A program made the translations under genes and the position numbers. Shown one piece after another: positions 19,005 through 29,150 of a stretch of DNA of 64,000 nucleotides (position 1 is its first letter; every line of letters starts with the position of its first letter). This DNA comes from Shinella zoogloeoides (GTDB lineage Bacteria; Pseudomonadota; Alphaproteobacteria; Rhizobiales; Rhizobiaceae): assembly GCF_030733845.1 (NCBI RefSeq), contig NZ_CP132311.1:1243501-1307500 (forward strand), read 5' to 3'. The notes beneath the pieces are model-generated. The model had not been told where the DNA came from, searched no databases, and saw only the letters and a list, made by a program, of their open reading frames with translations.

Positions 19005-22000
19005 ATGATGGCGGACGAAGCGCGGATGACGGACGGCGAGACGATTGGGCAAACGCCGGAATTCGTGCACCTGCGCGTGCATTCGGCCTTCTCGCTTCTT
19101 GAGGGGGCTCTGCCTATCAAGAAGATCATCGGAAAGGCGACGTCCGACCAGCAGCCGGCGATCGCCATCACCGACACGAACAACCTGTTCGCGGCGCTCG
19201 AATTTTCGCAGAAGGCGATCGGCGAGGGCATTCAGCCGTTGATCGGCTGCCAGCTGTCGATCGACATGGAGGACGAGGGCGACGGCGAGCGGCGCGGGCC
19301 TCAGGCCCAGCTTGCAAAGCTGCCCTCGATCGTCCTGCTTGCGGCGACCGACGCCGGCTATGCGCGTCTCGTCGATCTCGTCAGCCGGGCCTATCTCGGC
19401 GGCGAGGGCGGCCAGTCGGTTCGCATCGCGCAAAGCTGGCTCGAGGAAGAGGGTTCCGAGGGGCTTATCGCGCTGACCGGCGCGCGCGGCGGGCCTGTCG
19501 ACATGGCCTTCCTCGCCGGGCAGCCCGCCGTGGCGCGGGCGCGTCTCCAGGCATTGAAGCGCGTCTTCGGCGACAGGCTCTATATCGAACTGCAGCGGCA
19601 CGGGCGCTACGACAAGCAGCACGAGCGGCGCATGGTCGAGCTTGCCTATGCGCAGGACGTGCCGCTGGTCGCGACCAACGAACCGTTCTTCCCGGCGCCG
19701 GACGATTACGATGCGCATGACGCGCTGATGGCGGTGGCACACAATGCGATGGTGTCGGACGACAACCGCTTCCGCCTGTCGCCCGACCATTACCTCAAGA
19801 GCCGCAAGGACATGGCGAAGCTCTTTGCCGACCTGCCCGAGGCGCTGGAGAACACGATCGAGATCGCACGGCGCTGCTCCTTCGTGCTGAAGACGCGCGG
19901 CCCGATCCTGCCGCGGTTCACCGGTGCGACGGACGATCCGGAGGAGGCCGAGCGCGCCGAATCGGCGGAGCTGCGCCGGCAGTCGGTGGAAGGGCTCGAA
20001 AGCCGCATGGCGCTGCTCGGCCTGACGCCGGGCTATACCGAACAGGACTACCGCGAGCGGCTGGATTTCGAACTCAGCGTCATCGAGCGCATGAAGTTCC
20101 CCGGCTACTTCCTCATCGTTGCCGACTTCATCAAATGGGCCAAGCAGCAGGACATTCCCGTCGGGCCGGGCCGCGGCTCGGGTGCGGGCTCGCTCGTCGC
20201 CTATGCGCTCACCATCACCGATGTCGATCCGCTGCGCTTCTCGCTGCTCTTCGAGCGCTTCCTCAACCCGGAACGCGTCTCGATGCCGGACTTCGACATC
20301 GACTTCTGCCAGGACCGCCGTGAAGAGGTGATCCGCTACGTGCAGCAGAAATACGGCCGCGAGCAGGTGGCACAGATCATCACCTTCGGTTCGCTGCAGG
20401 CGCGCGCCGCGCTGCGCGATGTCGGCCGCGTGCTGGAAATGCCCTATGGCCAGGTCGACAAGATCTGCAAGCTCGTGCCGAACAATCCGGCCAACCCGAC
20501 GCCGCTTCATAAAGCAATCGAGGAAGAGCCGAAGCTGCAGGAAGAGGCGGAGAAGGAGCCGGTCGTCGCGCGCCTGCTCGACATCGCCCAGAAGATCGAG
20601 GGCCTCTACCGCCACGCCTCGACCCACGCCGCCGGCATCGTGATCGGCGACCGGCCGCTCTCCAAGCTCGTGCCGATGTACCGCGATCCGCGCTCCGACA
20701 TGCCGGTCACGCAGTTCAACATGAAATGGGTGGAGCAGGCGGGCCTCGTCAAGTTCGACTTCCTCGGCCTGAAGACGCTGACGGTCCTGAAGACGGCGGT
20801 CGATTTCATCCGCAAGCGCAACATCGAGGTGAAGCTCGAAAGCCTGCCGCTCGACGATCAGCTAAGCTACGAAATGCTCTCGCGCGGCGAAACGGTCGGC
20901 GTGTTCCAGGTGGAAAGCGCCGGCATGCGCAAGGCGCTGATCGGCATGCGGCCCGACTGCATTGAGGACATCATCGCGCTGGTGGCGCTCTACCGTCCGG
21001 GCCCGATGGAGAACATCCCGGTCTACAACGCCCGCAAGCACGGCGAGGAGGAGATCGAGTCGATCCATCCGATGATCGACCACCTCCTGAAGGAAACGCA
21101 GGGCGTCATCGTCTACCAGGAACAGGTGATGCAGATCGCCCAGGTCCTGTCGGGCTATTCGCTCGGCGAGGCCGACCTTCTGCGCCGCGCCATGGGCAAG
21201 AAGATCAAGGAGGAGATGGACAAGCAGCGCGCCCGCTTCGTCGAGGGCGCGGTGAAGAACGGCGTGTCCAAGCCGCAGTCCGATCTCATCTTCGACCTCC
21301 TCGCCAAGTTCGCGAACTACGGCTTCAATAAGTCGCACGCCGCCGCCTACGCCATCGTCTCCTACCAGACGGCCTATCTGAAGGCGCATTACCCGGTCGA
21401 ATTCCTCGCCGCGTCGATGACCTACGATATGTCCAATACGGACAAGCTGAACGATTTCCGGCAGGATGCCGGCCGTCTCGGAATCGAGGTCATCCCGCCC
21501 TCCATCCAGACGTCCTTCGCCCATTTCGAGACCGGCGAGAACCGCATCTACTATGCGCTCGCGGCCATCAAGGGCGTGGGCGAGGCGGCGGTGCAGCACA
21601 TCGTGCAGATCCGCGGCGATGCGCCTTTCAAGTCGCTCGAGGACTTCTGCACGCGCATCGACCCGAAATTCGTCAACCGCCGCGTCTTCGAAAGCCTCAT
21701 CGTCGCCGGCGCCTTCGATTGTTTCGGCCATGACCGCGCCGCCATGATCGCCGGCCTCGACCGCCTGCTGGGCGCCGCCCAGCGCGCGCAGGAGAACAAG
21801 GCGAGCGGGCAGGGCGATATTTTCGGCATGGGCGCTGCGACAGGGCCGGAGGTGATCACGCTGCCCGCCTACACGCCCTGGCTCGCCTCGGAGAAGCTGC
21901 ACCGCGAATTCCAGGTGCTTGGCTTCTACCTGTCGGCGCATCCGCTCGATACCTATGCGCCGATCCTCGCCAAGATGCGCGTGCAGACCTTCGGCGACTT

Positions 22001-22505
22001 TTCCGCCGCGGTGAAGCGCGGCGCCACCGCCGGCCGCCTTGCCGGCACGGTAACCTCGAAGCAGGAGCGCAAGACGCGCACCGGCAACAAGATGGGCATC
22101 GTCGCCTTCTCGGATTCCTCCGGCCAGTTCGAGGCGGTGCTGTTTTCCGAAATGCTCAACCAGTACCGCGACCTGCTCGAGGCGGGCAAATCGCTGGTGA
22201 TGACCGTGCAGGCGGAAGAGCGGCCGGAGGGCATCGGCCTGCGCATCCAGACGCTGCGCTCGCTTGAGGAGGAATCGCTTCACACCCAGAAGGCGCTACG
22301 CGTCTATGTCCGTGATTCTGGCCCGCTGCGCTCCGTCGCGGCCCATCTCAACACCAAGGGCGACGGCCTCGTCTCCTTCATCGTCATCAAGGACAGCGGC
22401 CAGCGCGAAATCGAGGTGGAGCTGAACGAACGCTTCCGCATCTCCCCCGAAATCGCCGCCGCCATGCGCTCGACGCCGGGCGTGCTGGATGTGGAACTGG
22501 TCTGA
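19005..22505 (+). CDS. dnaE: DNA polymerase III subunit alpha
   Basis: A 1166-residue replicative polymerase. An N-terminal PHP domain opens with VHLRVHSAFSLLEGA near residue 21. The polymerase core carries the catalytic aspartates in MPDFDIDFCQD, preceded by the GPGRGSGAGSLVAY motif. Helix-hairpin-helix and OB-fold (residues about 1000-1080) regions follow. Length and the absence of ImuB-type neighbours indicate the main DnaE1, not the error-prone DnaE2. The start is ATG 19005; ATG 19008 is equally possible. GGAAGGAAG lies just upstream. Confidence 0.96.
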   Translation: MMADEARMTDGETIGQTPEFVHLRVHSAFSLLEGALPIKKIIGKATSDQQPAIAITDTNNLFAALEFSQKAIGEGIQPLIGCQLSIDMEDEGDGERRGPQAQLAKLPSIVLLAATDAGYARLVDLVSRAYLGGEGGQSVRIAQSWLEEEGSEGLIALTGARGGPVDMAFLAGQPAVARARLQALKRVFGDRLYIELQRHGRYDKQHERRMVELAYAQDVPLVATNEPFFPAPDDYDAHDALMAVAHNAMVSDDNRFRLSPDHYLKSRKDMAKLFADLPEALENTIEIARRCSFVLKTRGPILPRFTGATDDPEEAERAESAELRRQSVEGLESRMALLGLTPGYTEQDYRERLDFELSVIERMKFPGYFLIVADFIKWAKQQDIPVGPGRGSGAGSLVAYALTITDVDPLRFSLLFERFLNPERVSMPDFDIDFCQDRREEVIRYVQQKYGREQVAQIITFGSLQARAALRDVGRVLEMPYGQVDKICKLVPNNPANPTPLHKAIEEEPKLQEEAEKEPVVARLLDIAQKIEGLYRHASTHAAGIVIGDRPLSKLVPMYRDPRSDMPVTQFNMKWVEQAGLVKFDFLGLKTLTVLKTAVDFIRKRNIEVKLESLPLDDQLSYEMLSRGETVGVFQVESAGMRKALIGMRPDCIEDIIALVALYRPGPMENIPVYNARKHGEEEIESIHPMIDHLLKETQGVIVYQEQVMQIAQVLSGYSLGEADLLRRAMGKKIKEEMDKQRARFVEGAVKNGVSKPQSDLIFDLLAKFANYGFNKSHAAAYAIVSYQTAYLKAHYPVEFLAASMTYDMSNTDKLNDFRQDAGRLGIEVIPPSIQTSFAHFETGENRIYYALAAIKGVGEAAVQHIVQIRGDAPFKSLEDFCTRIDPKFVNRRVFESLIVAGAFDCFGHDRAAMIAGLDRLLGAAQRAQENKASGQGDIFGMGAATGPEVITLPAYTPWLASEKLHREFQVLGFYLSAHPLDTYAPILAKMRVQTFGDFSAAVKRGATAGRLAGTVTSKQERKTRTGNKMGIVAFSDSSGQFEAVLFSEMLNQYRDLLEAGKSLVMTVQAEERPEGIGLRIQTLRSLEEESLHTQKALRVYVRDSGPLRSVAAHLNTKGDGLVSFIVIKDSGQREIEVELNERFRISPEIAAAMRSTPGVLDVELV

Positions 22506-22557
22506 GGGAGCGCCTCCGCTTTTGGACAATTCTCGGCACGATTGGAAGAAAGCCGGC

Positions 22558-23082
22558 ATGCAGCGTGGTCGCATCATTCTATTGAACGGCACTTCGAGTT
22601 CGGGGAAAACAACGCTCGCCAAGGCTCTCCGGGCGGCAATGGCTGAACCCTTCTGCTACTACGCTTCGGACCAGCTCGCAGAGGGCGGTTTCCGGGCCAT
22701 CAGACAAAAGGCGCGGGACGCCGGACTTCGGGATGAACGCGCCAGGTTCTTTGACGGCTTTCATCGCTCGATCGTCTCTTTTGCCGAAGCGGGCAATGAT
22801 ATCCTCGTCGAACATATCGTCGAGGAGTCCCACTGGGCTCAGCAGCTAAAGAACCTGTTCACGCCCTTTGATACTTTCTGGGTGGGCGTGCATGCCCCTC
22901 TTGCCGAGATAGAGCGGCGTGAGCGCGAGCGTGGCGACCGCGCGATCGGTGAAGCCCGGTATCACCTGAAAACGCACGACTACTGCCAATACGACATCGA
23001 GGTCGATACGACACAGCCGAGTGATTCCGTCGTGGCAACAATAATCGAGGCATGGCGCTCGCGCCCGTTGGCGTCCTCATAG
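22558..23082 (+). CDS. chloramphenicol phosphotransferase-like P-loop kinase
   Basis: A 174-residue P-loop kinase with Walker A GTSSSGKTT at residues 11-19, a DILVEHIVEE segment (probable Walker B-like strand) and a basic lid region RRERERGDRAIGEA. This arrangement matches the CPT family, whose Streptomyces venezuelae member phosphorylates chloramphenicol; many homologues have unknown substrates, so resistance should not be assumed. Codon use is less GC-biased than in neighbouring dnaE, suggesting acquisition. The ATG at 22558 has GGAAGAAAG upstream; an in-frame TTG at 22522 is an alternative. Confidence 0.75.
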   Translation: MQRGRIILLNGTSSSGKTTLAKALRAAMAEPFCYYASDQLAEGGFRAIRQKARDAGLRDERARFFDGFHRSIVSFAEAGNDILVEHIVEESHWAQQLKNLFTPFDTFWVGVHAPLAEIERRERERGDRAIGEARYHLKTHDYCQYDIEVDTTQPSDSVVATIIEAWRSRPLASS

Positions 23083-23105
23083 GGCGCGAGGCTTTACCCT
23101 CGATT

Positions 23106-24416
23106 TCAGTTCACAACCGTAACTGAAGACTTCTTCTTTTTCTTCTTCTTTACCCTCTGCACCGCCGAGGCATCGGCCTTCTGCACCTTTCGCGTCACGG
23201 TGATGAAATCCGTGCCGTCGCCGGTTTCCGGGCCGAGGCCTATGTCGGAGATGGAGAGGGAGGCGCCTTCGCCCATCAGGCTGGAAATGCGGGTGCGCAT
23301 GTCCTGCGGAATGTCGAAGCGGTCGAGCGTCCTGGCAATGGCGTCCGGTGCGGCTGCATCCGCCTCGGTGGTGATGCCGAGGCGCTTCAGCGTCGCGGGC
23401 GAAAGCTGGTTGTCCATGCTCACGCCATACCATTCGGCCTTGCCCTTGTCGGCATCGACCTCGCGGGCGAGCAGGAAATGGGTGCCTAGCGCGATGTGCG
23501 GATCACGGATGGTGATCGGCTCCTCGACGACGGGCTTGAACTTCTGGCGCACGAGGATCTGGCCGTTCGGCGGCGTGCCCTTGCCGGCCTTGGCATAGAC
23601 GGCGGCGAGAAGTTCCGGCGTCACCATGCCGTCTTCCTTGAGGCCTTCGGCAAGCTGGAATGCGCGGATGGCCGTGACGGTCTGCTTGCCATGGCGCCCG
23701 TCCGGCACGCCGGCATCATAGCCGAGCGAGGTCAGCAGCGTCTGCAGGTCGATCAGCATCTCGCGTTCGCCGCGGCGGGTGATGAGGATGCGGATGGGGT
23801 CCTGCTCGGTTCTCTGGACGATCGGCGTCAGCACCGACGGCTTCGGATCGGTCATCGCCACTTCGACGCTCTTGCCGCCCGCCTCGATCAGGGCCGGGCG
23901 CAGGCCGGCATTAAAGAGCAGCGGCGTATCCGGCACCACGACGGAGGGCTTGAACAGCAGGGCATGCACGATGCGCTGCGGCGCGATCTCGCGGTCCGTG
24001 ATCAGCACATGGCCGCCGCGCCGCGTGAGGCCGAACAGCGATTTGGCAAAATCGTTCGGCAGGCGGACACATCCGTGTGAGGCCGGATAGGACGGCACGC
24101 TGTTGGAGGCGTGCAGCGCTATGCCCGACCAGGTCAGCCGCTGCATGAAGGGCATCGGCGCGTTGTCATAGATGTTAGAAAAGTGCGAACGCTTCTTCTC
24201 GAGGATGGAGAAGATGCCCGTCGGCGTCGAATGACCGGCCTTGCCGGTGGAAACGCGCGAGGTGGCCACCACCACGCCGCCATCATAGATCTTCAGCTCC
24301 TGCAGGTCCTTCGAGACCATGATCTGCAGCGGGCCTTCCAGCGTTCCCCCGAGCGCGGTGGCGCAGCTCAGCATCAGGCCCAATATGCTCATGCCAGTCG
24401 CAAGGCGAAACTTCAT
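23106..24416 (-). CDS. L,D-transpeptidase with peptidoglycan-binding domain
   Basis: A 436-residue secreted or membrane-anchored enzyme of the YkuD family, which makes 3-3 peptidoglycan cross-links or attaches proteins to the wall. Signal peptide about residues 1-23. The catalytic domain holds H102 and the SHGCVR motif with nucleophile C116. A PG_binding_1 module follows near residues 215-275 (LQTLLTSLGYDAG...AIRAFQ). The C terminus ends in a run of seven lysines then SSVTVVN, an unusual basic tail. I chose the second Met (24416), after GGATGGG, as start. Confidence 0.88.
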   Translation of the reverse strand: MKFRLATGMSILGLMLSCATALGGTLEGPLQIMVSKDLQELKIYDGGVVVATSRVSTGKAGHSTPTGIFSILEKKRSHFSNIYDNAPMPFMQRLTWSGIALHASNSVPSYPASHGCVRLPNDFAKSLFGLTRRGGHVLITDREIAPQRIVHALLFKPSVVVPDTPLLFNAGLRPALIEAGGKSVEVAMTDPKPSVLTPIVQRTEQDPIRILITRRGEREMLIDLQTLLTSLGYDAGVPDGRHGKQTVTAIRAFQLAEGLKEDGMVTPELLAAVYAKAGKGTPPNGQILVRQKFKPVVEEPITIRDPHIALGTHFLLAREVDADKGKAEWYGVSMDNQLSPATLKRLGITTEADAAAPDAIARTLDRFDIPQDMRTRISSLMGEGASLSISDIGLGPETGDGTDFITVTRKVQKADASAVQRVKKKKKKKSSVTVVN

Positions 24417-24548
24417 GCTACCCATCCGTACGCAATACAAACCGGCAGGGAGCGTAGTGCATCTCGCTTAAAGAAGGCTTGATGCGTTTGGGTTACTGCC
24501 TGATCCCATGCCATCCCGATGCAGGGAAGAACGCCGGCTTGCCGGGAT

Positions 24549-25895
24549 TTATTCGGTGGGATCGTCGATTTTTCCGGCGGTCTTGAATGTCAACTTTCCG
24601 TGAAAGCGCTCGGGGCCGGATTTGCCGAACGTATAGCCCGTCTCGACGCTCGCCTTGCCGAATTTGTCGCGCAGCATGTTCATTGCGGCCTCGGCCGCGG
24701 CGCGCCGGGCGGCGGCGGGATCGACAAGGTCCGGCGGGTCGGCGCGATCGGGATCGGCAAGATCGCTGACGCCGATGCCGATCAGCCGATACTTCGTGCC
24801 GTCCACCTCCTTGCGCAGCAGCTCCAGGCCGGTGCGGAAGATCCTGTCGGCAAGCATGGTCGGGTCTTCCAGCTTGCGGTTGCGCGTGCGGCTCTTGAAG
24901 TCGGCGGTCTTCAGCTTGAGCACGACCGTATGGCCCGAAATGCCGGATTTGCGCAGGCGTGCGGCGACCTTTTCACTAAGCCGGCGCAGATGCGTGACCA
25001 GTTCGTCATAGCCGCCGATATCGTCGAAGAAGGTGGTTTCCGCCGAAACGCTCTTGGCCGGGTCGTTCGGGTGCACCTCCCGGTCGTCCTGCCCGCGCGA
25101 GAGGTTGAAAAGCCGCTTGCCCATGATGCCGTAGCGGCGCATCAGGTCGGTTTCCTCCATGGTCTGGAGCTGGCCGACGCTGCGGATGCCGTCGCGCTCC
25201 AGCGTTTCGGCGAAGGCCTTTCCGACGCCCCAGATGAGGCGCACCGGCTTGTCACGCAGGAAGCCGAGTGCCTCGGCCTCGCCGATGACGGAAAAGCCGC
25301 GCGGCTTGTTGAGGTCCGAGGCGACCTTGGCGAGGAACTTGCAATAGGAAAGCCCTACCGAGAGGGTGATGCCGACCTCCTTCTCCACCCGCTGGACGAA
25401 CCGTGCGAGCACGCGGGCAGGGGGATCGTGGTGCAGCCGCTCCGTGCCCTTCAATTCGAGGAACGCTTCGTCGATGGAGAGCGGCTGCACGAGCGGCGTC
25501 AGCTCCTGCATCATCGTGCGCACCTGGCGCCCGACGGTGACGTATTTCTCCATGTCCGGCTTGATGACGACGGCGTTCGGGCAGGCTTCCAGCGCCTTGA
25601 ACATCGGCATGGCCGAGCGCACGCCGTGAATGCGCGCGACGTAGCAGGCCGTGGAGACGACGCCGCGCTTGCCGCCGCCGATGATGACCGGCTTGTCGGC
25701 AAGGTCCGGATTGTCGCGCTTCTCGATCGAGGCGTAGAAGGCGTCGCAATCGATATGGGCGAGCGTCAGGCTGTAGAGCTCGTCATGATAGACGAGGCGC
25801 GGGCTGCCGCAGGCCCGGCAACGGCGCAGGCCGGCGGGCTGCCCGGCAAGGCAGTCGCGACAGAAGCCCGGAAAACGCGTGGCGGCGATGCTCAT
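24549..25895 (-). CDS. dinB: DNA polymerase IV
   Basis: A 448-residue Y-family translesion polymerase. The catalytic acidic residues are in [11 protein letters not shown] (D49, D51) and LSIDEAFLE. An N-terminal extension carries four cysteines (C12, C15, C26, C29) that look like a zinc knuckle, a form common in rhizobia. The ATG at 25895 is only seven bases from a perfect LexA box, so the mRNA must have a very short leader. An in-frame TTG at 25907 lies inside the box and is less likely. SOS control is inferred from the box. Confidence 0.92.
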   Translation of the reverse strand: MSIAATRFPGFCRDCLAGQPAGLRRCRACGSPRLVYHDELYSLTLAHIDCDAFYASIEKRDNPDLADKPVIIGGGKRGVVSTACYVARIHGVRSAMPMFKALEACPNAVVIKPDMEKYVTVGRQVRTMMQELTPLVQPLSIDEAFLELKGTERLHHDPPARVLARFVQRVEKEVGITLSVGLSYCKFLAKVASDLNKPRGFSVIGEAEALGFLRDKPVRLIWGVGKAFAETLERDGIRSVGQLQTMEETDLMRRYGIMGKRLFNLSRGQDDREVHPNDPAKSVSAETTFFDDIGGYDELVTHLRRLSEKVAARLRKSGISGHTVVLKLKTADFKSRTRNRKLEDPTMLADRIFRTGLELLRKEVDGTKYRLIGIGVSDLADPDRADPPDLVDPAAARRAAAEAAMNMLRDKFGKASVETGYTFGKSGPERFHGKLTFKTAGKIDDPTE

Positions 25896-25901
25896 GGTTG
25901 G

Positions 25902-25916
25902 GAACAAATATTGAAC
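25902..25916 (-). promoter_or_regulatory. LexA box of dinB
   Basis: On the plus strand this reads GAACAAATATTGAAC; on the dinB strand GTTC-N7-GTTC, the alphaproteobacterial SOS operator. Within it CAATAT could serve as the -10 element, with TTACGC 17 bases upstream as a poor -35. Binding here would directly cover the dinB promoter and start. Confidence 0.82.
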
Positions 25917-26018
25917 ATCGCGACATTACTGCGTAAGTTCGTGAGTCTCAATAGTCGCTCGGGTCGAACGCATGACAGTACACAGGCAGGCATGGAGCCG
26001 CCTCGCGCGGCCGGCATA

Positions 26019-26318
26019 TCAGAAATCGTCGTCGCCGGCAGGGCCGGAAAGCACCGCATGGGCGCGCACGACGGCCTCCGGCGTGACGCCCGTCGCCGCG
26101 CTGAAGGCAAGCAGCGTCGGCTCGTGTTCCATCAGGAAATCGACGAGGCCGGCGAGGAAGCCGGGATCGCCGACAGCATGGCGCACTTCCGACGGCGCGA
26201 CGCCGGTGAGGGCGAGGAAACGGGAAAGCAATTCGGGTTCGCCCGCAAGCCAGCCGAGGATGGCGACGGCAGTTGCTTCCGCGTCCTGCAACGCGGGTGT
26301 ATCTTTTTGGCTTTTCAT
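26019..26318 (-). CDS. DUF3572 family protein
   Basis: A 99-residue, mostly helical, acidic protein ending in GDDDF. It matches the DUF3572 family found in Rhizobiales next to divK and dinB. No catalytic or metal motif is visible and no function is known. It is divergent from divK with a 140-base gap, and its stop is about 100 bases from the dinB operator. Confidence 0.8.
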   Translation of the reverse strand: MKSQKDTPALQDAEATAVAILGWLAGEPELLSRFLALTGVAPSEVRHAVGDPGFLAGLVDFLMEHEPTLLAFSAATGVTPEAVVRAHAVLSGPAGDDDF

Positions 26319-26458
26319 CGTTTTTCCTCGGGAAATTTACCTTTTAATCAACCAAGTGACGCTAACGTGACTGCGGTCGGGCTGGGTGATTTCGGCTTGC
26401 CGCAACTTATCTATCTTAGGGCAGGTTGCAAGGCCGGTCAGAGGGACAGGGACAAACG

Positions 26459-26830
26459 ATGCCCAAACAGGTCATGATTGTCGAGGACAACGAGCTCAAC
26501 ATGAAGCTCTTCCGGGACCTCATCGAGGCGTCCGGCTATACGACCATCCAGACCCGGAACGGTATGGAAGCCCTTGATCTCGCACGCAAACACCGGCCGG
26601 ACCTGATCCTGATGGACATCCAGCTTCCGGAGGTTTCGGGCCTGGAAGTCACCAAGTGGCTGAAGGAGGACGACGAGCTGCACGTCATCCCGGTGATCGC
26701 CGTCACGGCCTTCGCGATGAAGGGCGACGAGGAGCGGATCCGGCAGGGCGGCTGCGAGGCCTATGTCTCCAAACCGATTTCGGTGCCGAAATTCATCGAG
26801 ACCATCAAGACCTATCTCGGCGACGCATGA
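26459..26830 (+). CDS. divK: cell-cycle response regulator DivK
   Basis: A 123-residue single-domain receiver. The phosphorylated aspartate is D53 ([13 protein letters not shown]), with acidic residues E9/D10, the conserved Thr in AVTAFA and the Lys in VSKPIS. In alphaproteobacteria DivK is phosphorylated by PleC/DivJ-type kinases and controls CtrA through DivL and CckA. The start ATG is fixed by the conserved [14 protein letters not shown] opening. pleD begins 14 bases downstream, the canonical divK-pleD operon. Confidence 0.96.
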   Translation: MPKQVMIVEDNELNMKLFRDLIEASGYTTIQTRNGMEALDLARKHRPDLILMDIQLPEVSGLEVTKWLKEDDELHVIPVIAVTAFAMKGDEERIRQGGCEAYVSKPISVPKFIETIKTYLGDA

Positions 26831-26843
26831 GGCGAAGAAGGGC

Positions 26844-28211
<1,368 letters not shown>

Positions 28212-28639
28212 AACCGCCTCCGACCCCGGTTGTCCACAGGCCCGGGCGAACTTAGGCATTTACCTTAAATTTCGGGCGGTTGCCCCTGAGTGCCGATCTC
28301 CGGATGCCGTTGCGAAGCCATTTTTTCTTCGCTGCCGCTGTGGCGAAATTTAGCTATAAATCGTACCATTTATTTTTGACGATACTTATCAATGCGTTGT
28401 GTCTTATGCAACCTCGCCGCGTGCTGTCTCGCCATTTATAGAGGTTGCGAAGGTGATCGCTTAATGGTTGCAATCGATCGACGCGGTATTGTTGTCTTCT
28501 ATAACGTAAATGCTGCTGTCTGGCACAGTTACAACCTTCCCGGTTAACTATGAGACAAGGAGCGGGGGCGTGAGCGTTAAGAATTCGTTGATTTTTTTTC
28601 TTTTTGGCGCGATGCTCAACTCATGGGCGGCAAATGAGC

Positions 28640-28793
28640 CCGCACAACCGGTTACCCCATGATGCTAGGTCCGCCGCATCTCCTGGGTCGTGGGGTCGGT
28701 CGGTCAGCTACGATAAAAACGGAATCCTCGTGCCGTCGTCGTGCCTGACCGACCCCCATTCGACGCCGCTCCCGGCAAGGGGGCGGCGTTTTT
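28640..28793 (+). ncRNA. candidate trans-encoded small RNA
   Basis: A long inverted repeat (GGTCGGTCAG near 28696-28711 against CTGACCGACC near 28744-28753) encloses about 35 bases. It is followed by an intrinsic terminator, ACGCCGC-loop-GCGGCGT plus TTTTT, at 28763-28793. No ORF explains this terminator. The 5' end is a guess. From memory, the S. meliloti alpha-r9 family sRNA lies near pleD/rpmG; I cannot confirm that this is the same RNA. Confidence 0.5.
28763..28793 (+). terminator. intrinsic terminator, plus strand
   Basis: ACGCCGC (28763-28769) pairs with GCGGCGT (28783-28789), followed by TTTTT. It lies more than 550 bases after pleD and points away from it, consistent with ending the candidate small RNA. 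Confidence 0.7.
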
Positions 28794-28833
28794 GATTCGG
28801 ACCCGAATCGAAAATGCGAACCATTGCCAAACG

Positions 28834-28867
28834 AAAAGGCGCCGGACGTTTCCGTCCAGCGCCTTTG
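28834..28867 (-). terminator. rpmG terminator
   Basis: AAAGGCGC (28835-28842) pairs with GCGCCTTT (28859-28866), extended by GGACG/CGTCC inside, with a TTTTC run on the minus strand. It is placed 23 bases after the rpmG stop. Confidence 0.75.
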
Positions 28868-28889
28868 CGAACCTGTCAGGCTTCCAAGA

Positions 28890-29057
28890 TTACTTGATCT
28901 TGGTTTCCTTGAATTCGACGTGCTTCTTGACGACCGGGTCGTACTTCGTCTTGGTCATCTTGTCCGTCATCGTACGGCTGTTCTTCGTTGTTACGTAGAA
29001 GAAACCGGTGTCGGCCGTCGACAGCAGCTTGATCTTGATGGTGGTAGCCTTGGCCAT
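28890..29057 (-). CDS. rpmG: 50S ribosomal protein L33
   Basis: A 55-residue basic protein beginning [20 protein letters not shown] and continuing through the YVTTKNSRT and [14 protein letters not shown] segments of bacterial L33. It lacks the CxxC pairs of zinc-binding L33 variants, so it is the zinc-independent form. It has a clear terminator immediately downstream. It is the last gene of the minus-strand series that begins at topA, though it may have its own promoter. Confidence 0.95.
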   Translation of the reverse strand: MAKATTIKIKLLSTADTGFFYVTTKNSRTMTDKMTKTKYDPVVKKHVEFKETKIK

Positions 29058-29150
29058 GGTCGTCCTGCCTTTATCAAAAACGAAGCCGCGGACAGCCAGT
29101 CTGCTCTACGGCTTAAATCTGCGCGGAAACTACAAATCGCGCCCGAAAAG

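Larger units (their letters stand above)
28212..28889. other. 678-base spacer between pleD and rpmG
   Basis: No protein gene is supported. The right third contains a candidate structured small RNA with an intrinsic terminator (28640-28793) and the rpmG terminator (28834-28867). The left part (28260-28560) is relatively AT-rich for this genome, with T-runs and no clear ORF. Confidence 0.5.
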
